A program made the position numbers and the translations under genes. From Bacteroidota bacterium (GTDB lineage: Bacteria > Bacteroidota > Bacteroidia > Bacteroidales > Prolixibacteraceae): a DNA stretch of 12,170 bases. Within the stretch, counting starts at the first letter, position 1; every line of letters begins with the position of its first letter. This document shows positions 6,898 to 12,170 of this stretch, one piece after another. The notes beneath the pieces were generated by a model. The model made no database searches, had not been told where the DNA came from, and saw only the letters and a list, made by a program, of their open reading frames with translations. The stretch is taken from NCBI GenBank assembly GCA_023488865.1, contig JAMDDG010000290.1, positions 1-12,170 on the forward strand, in the 5' to 3' direction.

Positions 6898-7572
6898 TTA
6901 ATTCCTCCTGCCCATATAAATTGAAATGTAATAAAGCAAAGTAGCCAAAGATGACAATGCTGCAACAACATAAGTATATCCGGCCCATCTCAGCGCGTCT
7001 TCAGCTTTCTCATGCGTCTGTGTAGTTGTAATGCCACTGGTTTGCAGCCAGATTAAAGCCCGGTTACTGGCATTTATCTCAACTGGCAAAGTAATAAAGC
7101 TAAAAAGCGTTGTTACGGCAAAAAGGAAAATTCCAAATAACAGCAAGGAAGGAAACGAATTGACCATGAGGATTCCTGCCAGTAATACCCATTGCAAGTA
7201 TCTTGAACTGAAACTGACAGCCGGTACCAACGCTGAACGCATTCCCAACCAGGCATAAGCCTGCGCATGCTGAACAGCATGTCCGGTCTCGTGGGCTGCT
7301 ACTGCTGCAGCAGCCACATTGGTACCAAAATAGACATCCTCACTTAAATTAATTGTCTTATCAGCAGGATTGTAATGATCCGTCAATTTTCCTTCAATCG
7401 ACTCAATTTTCACCCCGTATATCATGTTATCCCTCAGCATTTTTTCAACAACCTCTTTGCCTGACATTCCGTTGGCAGTAGGCAGTTGGGAATATTCTTC
7501 AAACCTTCTTTTTAACTGATGGCTAATCAACCAACTAAGCAATGCAAATCCAATAAAAATTATCCAGATCAT
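6898..7572 (-). CDS. Membrane zinc metallopeptidase, YugP family
   Basis: A 224-residue membrane protein. An N-terminal helix (2-18) is followed by a soluble part with MSGKEVVEKMLRDNMI (36-51) and the family stretch LTDHYNPADKTINLSEDVY (63-81). The zinc-binding HExxH motif is H94-E-T-G-H98. Further hydrophobic helices lie at about 125-138, 142-161 and 200-219. E165 in TLPVEINAS is a good candidate third zinc ligand. This is the layout of the YugP-like neutral zinc metallopeptidases (PF04298 type), whose substrate is not established. The active site probably faces the cytoplasmic side or the membrane interface. It lies 80 nt downstream of the DUF502 gene on the same strand. I found no TAnnTTTG box in that gap, so co-transcription is likely. 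Confidence 0.9.
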   Translation of the reverse strand: MIWIIFIGFALLSWLISHQLKRRFEEYSQLPTANGMSGKEVVEKMLRDNMIYGVKIESIEGKLTDHYNPADKTINLSEDVYFGTNVAAAAVAAHETGHAVQHAQAYAWLGMRSALVPAVSFSSRYLQWVLLAGILMVNSFPSLLLFGIFLFAVTTLFSFITLPVEINASNRALIWLQTSGITTTQTHEKAEDALRWAGYTYVVAALSSLATLLYYISIYMGRRN

Positions 7573-7652
7573 AACTATCTATTTTTTAAATTTTACATGT
7601 AGAAACGGAACAAAAAGTGAACCAAAAATTTAGTATGCAAAAATGTCAGTAA

Positions 7653-8243
7653 TCAAAGGGGCTTATCCATCTTGATATCCATATCTGAAACTCCTCCGGA
7701 AATAATGAATTTCATGGCATCAGTTGCAGAAATATTCAATGGCTTTATTCTGTTGGCCGGAACGATGTACAAAATACCTGAAATGTTGTAAGAAAGAGGA
7801 AAATAAACAGCCACTTTACCATCCAGTCCCAATTCGCCAATCTTTTCATTCGTCAGAAACCCCATTCGCCACAAATCGTTTTGTTCATCAACCAAAACAA
7901 CTACCGGACGATGAAATTTCTTCTCTTTCCCTACAAAAGCTGAAAAGAGATCTTTCACGGAAGTGTAAATCAATCGAAGCAACGGCGTCTTTTCCAATAT
8001 GCGATTGATTACAAACTTGATCGGTTTGGCAATGATTGTTCCCCCAATGATCCCAAGGAAAATCAGCAGCAAAAAAATAATCAGAATGCCCAATCCCGGA
8101 ATTTTTAGCTTAAAGTATTCCTCCAGATAGGTACTTAGCAGACCATCCGTAAACTTAAACAGGAAAAAGACAATGTAGATCGTAGCCGCAATCGGGGCAA
8201 TCAGCAACAATCCCTGTAAAAAATAGGTACCCAGACGTTTCAT
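7653..8243 (-). CDS. DUF502 family membrane protein
   Basis: A 196-residue protein. Two membrane helices (about 9-30 and 49-70) are separated by a short extracytoplasmic loop. A soluble domain follows, with the family's conserved features TPLLRLIYTSVKDLFSAF (85-102), VVLVDEQNDLWRMGFLT (114-130) and a C-terminal FIISGGVS (about 179-186). It is a full-length match to the DUF502 family, found across bacteria and plants (COV/LCV-like proteins), whose biochemical role is unknown. The start MKRLGTYFLQGLLLIAP at 8243 is typical. Two promoter-like boxes precede it, and the YugP-type peptidase gene follows after 80 nt. Confidence 0.88.
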   Translation of the reverse strand: MKRLGTYFLQGLLLIAPIAATIYIVFFLFKFTDGLLSTYLEEYFKLKIPGLGILIIFLLLIFLGIIGGTIIAKPIKFVINRILEKTPLLRLIYTSVKDLFSAFVGKEKKFHRPVVVLVDEQNDLWRMGFLTNEKIGELGLDGKVAVYFPLSYNISGILYIVPANRIKPLNISATDAMKFIISGGVSDMDIKMDKPL

Positions 8244-8267
8244 TGTAGTAATCTATTGATTTTACTG

Positions 8268-8275
8268 CAAATATA
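8268..8275 (-). promoter_or_regulatory. Putative -7 box for DUF502 gene (second box at 8284-8291)
   Basis: On the minus strand the sequence reads TATATTTG, matching TAnnTTTG, 24 nt before the ATG at 8243. A second match, TAGCTTTG (8291 to 8284), lies just upstream in the 13-mer TAAGTAGCTTTGG that is also found before the serine hydrolase gene. Either could serve as the -7 element. The remaining gap up to 8441 has no gene. It holds only a weak 4-bp hairpin (8307-8319) and a stray plus-strand TACATTTG (8336-8343) with nothing coding behind it. Confidence 0.45.
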
Positions 8276-8441
8276 AGCAAAACCAAAGCTACTTATGAAA
8301 CGAGCATGGGTTAAGCCCACAAAAGGCGATGAAAATACATTTGCGAGTTCCATACGGCTATTAAAGAACAAATTATATACGTATGAAAAGTCCGGTTACA
8401 ACAAGACAATCTCACCATGCAAATAAATCTACTAATATCAA

Positions 8442-8783
8442 TCAATCAGCCCTGCGCATCGAAATATCACTAATTTTAATCATGGTCAACAACATCTTAA
8501 AAGGCTTAAGTGCCTCTACTGCATGTGTTTTACCAGCTGGCAAAATGATACAATCACCTTTGCCCATCAAATATTTCGTATCTTCTATTGAAAAAGAACA
8601 TTCTCCATCCAGAATCTGGACCAAAGCATCAAAAGGTGCAACATGCGGACTTAGTCCCTGCCCTGAGTCAAAAGCAAAAAGGGTAACTGTTCCTGTGGTT
8701 TTTTTGATTATCGTTTTGCTTACAACAGCATCCTTTGAATAGTCGATGTCTAAAGCAAGATTGAATAATTTGCCGGTTTCCAT
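8442..8783 (-). CDS. Small cupin domain protein
   Basis: A 113-residue single-domain cupin. Motif 1 is GLSPHVAPFDALVQILDGE (43-61), keeping H47 but with P in place of the second His and no Glu at the usual place. Motif 2 is GDCIILPAGKTHAVEAL (76-92), with the PAG turn and H87. Only two His ligands are therefore clear. It may bind a metal weakly or act as a binding or regulatory domain rather than an enzyme. It follows the ferredoxin-like gene by 54 nt on the same strand, with no clear promoter box between them, so a two-gene operon is likely. Small cupins of this type often accompany Fe-S proteins and Crp/Fnr regulators in anaerobes. Function is unproven. Confidence 0.82.
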   Translation of the reverse strand: METGKLFNLALDIDYSKDAVVSKTIIKKTTGTVTLFAFDSGQGLSPHVAPFDALVQILDGECSFSIEDTKYLMGKGDCIILPAGKTHAVEALKPFKMLLTMIKISDISMRRAD

Positions 8784-8837
8784 ATTATGTATTTAAAATT
8801 TATAAGCAATTGTAATTAAAATATATAAATCGTTTTA

Positions 8838-9719
8838 TTAAACCCATTGTTCATCTAAAATCTCTCCTTTTATGCTGACTGTGACTGCTTTTACGGGCAC
8901 TTTCCTGACAGAACGTTGAACCGCCATTTGTACCAGTTGAAGCAATCCGCCGCAGCAGGGAACCTCCATGATAAGGACCGTAACCGTGTTTACTTTAGAT
9001 CCATCAATAAGTTCCATTATTTTTTTCAGGTAAATCTCTTTCCCCTGGTCCAATTTGGGGCAAGCAATAACCAAAGACTTGTTTTTTAGCCAGTTGGAAT
9101 GAAAATCACCTAACGAGAATGCTGAACAGTCAGCTGCAACCAAAAGATCCGTTCCCTGGAAATAGACCGCAGCGGGATTGATCAGATGGAGCTGGACCGG
9201 CCATTGTCTTAATTGTGGTTCGCCTGAAACAGTTTTGGCCTGTCCCATTGGTCTCAAAGAGGAAGGATCAAATACAACGGTCTGCGAACCCGGACAACCG
9301 CCACCACATCCTGATTCCTTCGCAGGCGCAACAGTTTGATGTACTGCATCTTTTACATCCTGTACATTGAAACTCAATTTAGCTTCCTGTTGAATCAAAT
9401 AACCCATTCCCTGCTTCAAAAAGGTGGTTTCGTTGTGCTCCCTCAGGTGCCTCAAATGGGCAACTACCGTATTAAAGCCTTTCCCGACCATCACTTCCAT
9501 GACTTTAACTTCATCGTAAGGTTCTGCTTCGCGTTGTTCGATGGTGATAGCCCCTTCCGGGCAGTGACCGATACAGGCGCCTAATCCGTCGCACATCAAT
9601 TCGCTCACCAACCTCACTTTTCCGTCAATAACCTGCAAGGCACCTTCATGACAATTTGGCACGCAGTCGCCGCAACCGGTGCATTTATCTTCGTCAATCT
9701 TAATAATATCACGTTTCAT
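8838..9719 (-). CDS. 4Fe-4S ferredoxin-like protein with cysteine-rich C-terminal domain
   Basis: A 293-residue protein. The first cluster motif is complete: C13-x2-C16-x2-C19-x3-C23-H. The second is C43-x5-C49-x3-C53-P, with Leu at the place of the second Cys, so it would bind a 3-Cys cluster or use another ligand. A linker carries C138-GGG-C142. The C-terminal domain of about 120 residues has C198 (AADCSAF), C220 (IACPKLD) and the pair C255-C256 (VPCCGG), which look like further metal or thiol sites. Similar proteins are found in anaerobes and are usually annotated as ferredoxin or 4Fe-4S binding protein. An electron-transfer or redox/nitrosative-stress role is inferred. It is divergent from a Crp/Fnr regulator, and a palindrome lies upstream of its promoter box. 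Confidence 0.85.
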   Translation of the reverse strand: MKRDIIKIDEDKCTGCGDCVPNCHEGALQVIDGKVRLVSELMCDGLGACIGHCPEGAITIEQREAEPYDEVKVMEVMVGKGFNTVVAHLRHLREHNETTFLKQGMGYLIQQEAKLSFNVQDVKDAVHQTVAPAKESGCGGGCPGSQTVVFDPSSLRPMGQAKTVSGEPQLRQWPVQLHLINPAAVYFQGTDLLVAADCSAFSLGDFHSNWLKNKSLVIACPKLDQGKEIYLKKIMELIDGSKVNTVTVLIMEVPCCGGLLQLVQMAVQRSVRKVPVKAVTVSIKGEILDEQWV

Positions 9720-9782
9720 AATAATTCAGTATTGTTAATTGAAACTTCTCCAGTTTAAACTTTATTAATGTTAATTTCGTTT

Positions 9783-9790
9783 CAAAAATA
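9783..9790 (-). promoter_or_regulatory. Putative -7 box for ferredoxin-cupin operon
   Basis: On the minus strand the sequence reads TATTTTTG, matching TAnnTTTG, 63 nt before the ATG at 9719. The implied transcription start near 9777 puts the centre of the palindrome 9809-9830 at about -42, the classical position for activation by a Crp/Fnr protein touching RNA polymerase. No separate -33 TTG is visible, which fits an activator-dependent promoter. Confidence 0.5.
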
Positions 9791-9808
9791 GATAGTAGCG
9801 GAGACATT

Positions 9809-9830
9809 AAATGTAACAATGGTTACATTT
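9809..9830. promoter_or_regulatory. Crp/Fnr-type operator palindrome
   Basis: Two perfect 9-nt arms AAATGTAAC and GTTACATTT flank a 4-nt spacer (AATG). The size (22 bp) and the TGTAAC-N4-GTTACA core are those of Crp/Fnr-family sites, which are typically TG-rich half-sites around 4-6 nt. It lies 17 nt before the start codon of the Crp/Fnr gene and upstream of the divergent ferredoxin promoter. That is the expected place for a site recognised by this regulator. The regulator-site pairing is inference from position. Confidence 0.75.
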
Positions 9831-9831
9831 G
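9824..9831 (+). promoter_or_regulatory. Putative -7 box of the regulator gene, overlapping the operator
   Basis: TACATTTG matches TAnnTTTG and ends 16 nt before the ATG at 9848. Seven of its eight bases are within the right arm of the palindrome, so a protein bound there would block RNA polymerase. This suggests negative autoregulation of the regulator-pabB-pabC operon. A -33 element is not evident. Confidence 0.45.
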
Positions 9832-9847
9832 CTAACAATTTAAACCA

Positions 9848-10519
9848 ATGTACCGGATTTTATTGAATTCATCACTTTTCAGAGGGCTAACCGAAGAGGA
9901 GTTAAGTATGTTGTTTAAGAAGATAAACCATCAAATCAGGCACTTCCGAAGCGGCGAAATGTTAGCTCAGGCCGGCGAAGAAGTTGGCAAAGCTATTCTA
10001 TTGATGGAGGGGCGGCTTCAGGGCGAAATGGTTGATTTTTCGGGTAACTCTTTAAAAATTGAAGAATTGGCACCGCCACAAATGGTGGCTGCTGCATTTT
10101 TATTTGGCCCGCAAAGCAGGTTCCCCGTTTTTTTGAGCGCTAAAACAGAGGGTAAAATAATGGTTATACCAAAAAAAGAGTTCACTTCAATGCTTTCGCT
10201 GGAACCCAGGGTGATGGTCAATTATATCAGCATCGTATCCGGGAAAGCCCAGTTTCTCTCCGGAAAGATCACTTTTTTATCCCTTAAAACCATCAAAGAG
10301 AAGATCGCTTATTACTTGTTACAACGAATGAAAAACGGTGGGGATAATACGGTGAAGATCGATCAGACCCAGACTAATCTGGCCGATTTTTTTGGGGTTG
10401 CAAGGCCTTCTTTGACCCGGACAATTCTTGAGCTGGAAAGTCAGGGCATTTTAACCTGGTCAAGGGAAAGTGTGTCGGTCCTTGATCCTGGTAAGTTAAA
10501 ATTCATTCTCGGCAGGTAA
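9848..10519 (+). CDS. Crp/Fnr family transcriptional regulator, cysteine-free
   Basis: A 223-residue protein with the two-domain Crp/Fnr layout. An N-terminal cyclic-nucleotide-type beta-barrel spans about 5-115, a dimerisation helix about 118-140, and a C-terminal winged helix about 145-215. The helix-turn-helix is TQTNLADFFGVARPSLTRTI (174-193), with ARPSLTRT forming the recognition helix. There is no cysteine in the whole protein, so it cannot carry an Fnr-type Fe-S cluster. The signal may be NO, haem or a small ligand, as in HcpR or DNR-type regulators, but that is inference. It is divergent from the ferredoxin-cupin pair, with a palindrome in the shared intergenic region. Its stop is 4 nt before pabB. 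Confidence 0.9.
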   Translation: MYRILLNSSLFRGLTEEELSMLFKKINHQIRHFRSGEMLAQAGEEVGKAILLMEGRLQGEMVDFSGNSLKIEELAPPQMVAAAFLFGPQSRFPVFLSAKTEGKIMVIPKKEFTSMLSLEPRVMVNYISIVSGKAQFLSGKITFLSLKTIKEKIAYYLLQRMKNGGDNTVKIDQTQTNLADFFGVARPSLTRTILELESQGILTWSRESVSVLDPGKLKFILGR

Positions 10520-10523
10520 CCAG

Positions 10524-11501
10524 ATGACAGCAAATCTTGAGAAGTTTGTTACAGCGATGAACAGATTGGGCGAAAAAAATGTCCCATTCGTGTTTATCAT
10601 TGATTATGAGATGAATAATCCAATAATTTTACCCTTAGAAGAAGCTGCGAAGAGTGGCATCTATTTCTCAATAAAGGGGCAGCGCAATTTCACGGGGACA
10701 ATTACAGAAGAACAACTGCTCCTTTTCACTAAAAATCCTATTGATTATTCTTCCTATCAAATAGCATTTGAAAAAGTTATCAGACAGATTCAATTAGGGA
10801 ATACTTTTTTACTCAATCTGACTTTTCCAACAGAAATTAAAACCAACTGGGGCCTGCGAAGGATCTTTGAAAAGAGCAACGCCCCTTACCGGTTGTTGTA
10901 CAAAGATCAGTTTGTCCTGTTTTCACCCGAAAGCTTTGTCAAGATAGCAAACGGATCCATCTCTTCCTACCCGATGAAAGGCACGATCGATGCTTCTGTT
11001 GCCAATGCAGCCGAAGTTCTGCTGTCGGATGAGAAAGAGAAAGCGGAACATGCCACCATTGTAGATTTAATCAGGAATGATCTTTCCATGGTCGCGCAAA
11101 AGGTGACCGTGAGAAGATACAGGTACCTGGAAGAAGTTGTCGCACATGATAAAACATTGTTGCAGGTGAGTTCTGAAATCACGGGTGTTTTACCAGAAGA
11201 TCATCAATCAAATCTTGGAACCATCTTAACAAAATTGCTTCCGGCCGGATCGATCTGTGGTGCCCCTAAAACTTCTACTTTAAAGATAATCAAAGAGACA
11301 GAGGATTACCACCGGGGTTATTATACCGGCGTTTTCGGTATCTTTGATGGTGAGAACCTTGACTCGGCCGTGATGATCCGGTACATCGAACAATCTGAAG
11401 GCAAGTTCTTTTACAAAAGCGGCGGTGGCATCACCTACCACAGTGATCCGGAAAAAGAGTACCGCGAACTAATTGATAAAGTGTATGTTCCAACTTATTG
11501 A
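10524..11501 (+). CDS. pabB: Aminodeoxychorismate synthase component I
   Basis: The enzyme aminates chorismate to 4-amino-4-deoxychorismate, the first step to 4-aminobenzoate for folate. The 325-residue protein is the short Bacteroidetes-type form, lacking much of the N-terminal region of the 450-residue E. coli enzyme. Chorismate-domain motifs are SPE (134-136), PMKGT (150-154), VDLIRNDL (180-187), GSICGAPK (242-249), YTGVFGIFDG (267-276) and GGGITYHSDPEKEY (300-313). K152 in PMKGT is the residue that marks PabB, since anthranilate synthases have Ala there. No PabA glutaminase gene is in the window. The start is 4 nt after the regulator stop, and pabC overlaps its end, so it is one operon. 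Confidence 0.93.
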   Translation: MTANLEKFVTAMNRLGEKNVPFVFIIDYEMNNPIILPLEEAAKSGIYFSIKGQRNFTGTITEEQLLLFTKNPIDYSSYQIAFEKVIRQIQLGNTFLLNLTFPTEIKTNWGLRRIFEKSNAPYRLLYKDQFVLFSPESFVKIANGSISSYPMKGTIDASVANAAEVLLSDEKEKAEHATIVDLIRNDLSMVAQKVTVRRYRYLEEVVAHDKTLLQVSSEITGVLPEDHQSNLGTILTKLLPAGSICGAPKTSTLKIIKETEDYHRGYYTGVFGIFDGENLDSAVMIRYIEQSEGKFFYKSGGGITYHSDPEKEYRELIDKVYVPTY

Positions 11502-12081
11502 GACCATTTGTTACGAAAAGGGATTTTTACACCGGATCCCCTTGCACGAAGAGCGGATGAACCGATCGAGGCATCAGCTTTTGGGTTGTTTGGACTCCCT
11601 TTCATTGGCGCCACTGTTAAGCATCCCGGAGCCGTTAAAAGCACAAAAAGTAAAATGCAGGGTCACCTATGCGAAGAAGATTGAAAACATCGAATACGAG
11701 ACTTATATTCAAAAAGAAATATTGAGTTTGAAATTAGTTACGGATGATTCTATCGATTATGCCTATAAGTCCAAAAATCGTGATCCACTGATCAGTCTAT
11801 TGAATAAACGGGGCATGGCAGATGAGATTCTGATCATAAAAAACGGACAGATCACCGATACCAGTTTCTCCAATATTGTTTTTCTGAAAGAAGGCACCTG
11901 GTTTACGCCTAAATTTCCGCTCCTACCGGGAACCCGCAGGGCAGATTACCTGCAAAAGAGGGTGATTTTTCCACGTATTATTACAACGGACGATTTGTAT
12001 TCCTACGAAGAAGCCAGATTGATCAATGCCATGCGTTCGCTCGAAGAAGCAGTGTCCATTCCCATAACAAGTATCTATTAA
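11485..12081 (+). CDS. pabC: Aminotransferase class IV, probable 4-amino-4-deoxychorismate lyase
   Basis: This PLP enzyme would split aminodeoxychorismate into 4-aminobenzoate and pyruvate, completing the step begun by PabB. It has 198 residues from the ATG at 11485, short against about 270 for E. coli PabC. The C-terminal core is intact: K95 in YKSKNR aligns by eye with the PLP lysine (LKCLNR in E. coli), followed by ADEILIIKNGQITDTSFSNI (112-131) and LLPGTRR (146-152). The usual Glu near the G-x-x-T/E segment is Asp (D125). A TTG at 11473 is a possible longer start but is less likely. The first 17 nt overlap the pabB end, indicating translational coupling. A terminator follows 3 nt after the stop. 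Confidence 0.85.
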   Translation: MFQLIETICYEKGFLHRIPLHEERMNRSRHQLLGCLDSLSLAPLLSIPEPLKAQKVKCRVTYAKKIENIEYETYIQKEILSLKLVTDDSIDYAYKSKNRDPLISLLNKRGMADEILIIKNGQITDTSFSNIVFLKEGTWFTPKFPLLPGTRRADYLQKRVIFPRIITTDDLYSYEEARLINAMRSLEEAVSIPITSIY

Positions 12082-12083
12082 TC

Positions 12084-12119
12084 AGCAAAAAGGCCGGAAA
12101 ATTATCCGGCCTTTTTGCT
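12084..12119. terminator. Strong bidirectional rho-independent terminator
   Basis: Perfect 15-nt arms (AGCAAAAAGGCCGGA and its complement) enclose a 6-nt loop (AAATTA). The GC-rich core GGCCGGA/TCCGGCC is flanked by A5 on the left and T5 on the right, so it can end transcripts from both directions. It begins 3 nt after the pabC stop and ends 16 nt before the stop codon of the minus-strand gene at the right edge. Confidence 0.93.
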
Positions 12120-12135
12120 AAATGTCTTTTGGGTA

Positions 12136-12170
12136 TCAAAAAGCAATCCCAATGCTTATACCACTACGCA
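12136..12170 (-). CDS. C-terminal end of a converging gene, possibly an outer membrane protein (partial)
   Basis: Reading the minus strand from the right edge gives 10 residues, RSGISIGIAF, followed by TGA at 12138-12136. The alternating pattern and terminal Phe are typical of the last beta-strand of outer membrane barrel proteins. A terminator sits at the right distance beyond the stop, which supports a real gene end. With only about 33 nt visible this is a suggestion, not a firm call. Confidence 0.35.
   Translation of the reverse strand, partial: RSGISIGIAF

Noticed and set aside
8307..8319. Small hairpin TGGG-TTAAG-CCCA
   Set aside because: Only a 4-bp stem with no T tract on either strand; too weak to call a terminator.
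8383..8742. Plus-strand reading frame of 119 codons opposite the cupin gene, preceded by a TACATTTG box at 8336-8343
   Set aside because: It is antisense to a recognisable cupin, has no family features, and its hydrophobic end mirrors the cupin codons. The box is probably a chance match.
10524..11501. Anthranilate or isochorismate synthase instead of PabB
   Set aside because: The PMKGT motif with Lys152 and the adjacent pabC-like gene favour aminodeoxychorismate synthase.
1..12170. Mobile element, CRISPR array, tRNA or defence system
   Set aside because: No transposase, integrase, regular direct repeats, tRNA-like cloverleaf or known defence genes were seen; composition and gene content look like ordinary chromosome.

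Overview
The window looks like a piece of a Bacteroidetes chromosome, probably from an anaerobic or facultative member of the Bacteroidales/Marinilabiliales type. The evidence is moderate-to-low GC, recognisable Bacteroidetes-type F0 subunits (a long atpB precursor with a signal peptide, preceded by AtpZ and a 4-TM AtpI-like protein), and TAnnTTTG boxes of the Bacteroidetes -7 promoter type in front of several genes. The start codons I looked at have little Shine-Dalgarno complementarity. The species assignment is inference.

Left part (1-3910, minus strand): six tightly packed genes read right to left. They are agmatine deiminase (aguA), N-carbamoylputrescine amidase (aguB), a cytidylate-kinase-like protein, atpZ, an atpI-like membrane protein, and the first 190 codons of atpB, which runs off the left edge. 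Gaps are 29, 1, 15, 24 and 31 nt, so polyamine synthesis and ATP synthase assembly genes look co-transcribed. A serine hydrolase of the beta-lactamase/6-aminohexanoate-dimer-hydrolase fold (3962-5320, minus) lies upstream.

Middle (5477-8243): a divergent GNAT-like/YghO-like gene on the plus strand converges on a minus-strand pair. That pair is a YugP-type membrane zinc metallopeptidase and a DUF502 membrane protein. The 221-nt convergent gap contains an inverted repeat and an orphan promoter-like box but no gene.

Right part (8442-12119): a redox or stress regulatory locus. On the minus strand are an Fe-S ferredoxin-like protein and a small cupin. Divergently on the plus strand is a cysteine-free Crp/Fnr-family regulator, followed after 4 nt by pabB, which overlaps pabC (4-aminobenzoate branch of folate synthesis). 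Between the two arms lies a perfect 9+4+9 palindrome (9809-9830). It sits near -42 relative to the predicted ferredoxin promoter and overlaps the regulator's own -7 box. This geometry suggests a switch: activation of the ferredoxin/cupin arm and autorepression of the regulator-pab arm. A strong bidirectional terminator (12084-12119) closes the pab operon and is shared with the last codons of a converging gene at the right edge.

No tRNA, rRNA, CRISPR array, insertion sequence or phage gene was seen. Most of the window is ordinary chromosomal housekeeping sequence. The regulator/palindrome/ferredoxin/pab arrangement and the aguAB-atp linkage are the most notable parts.
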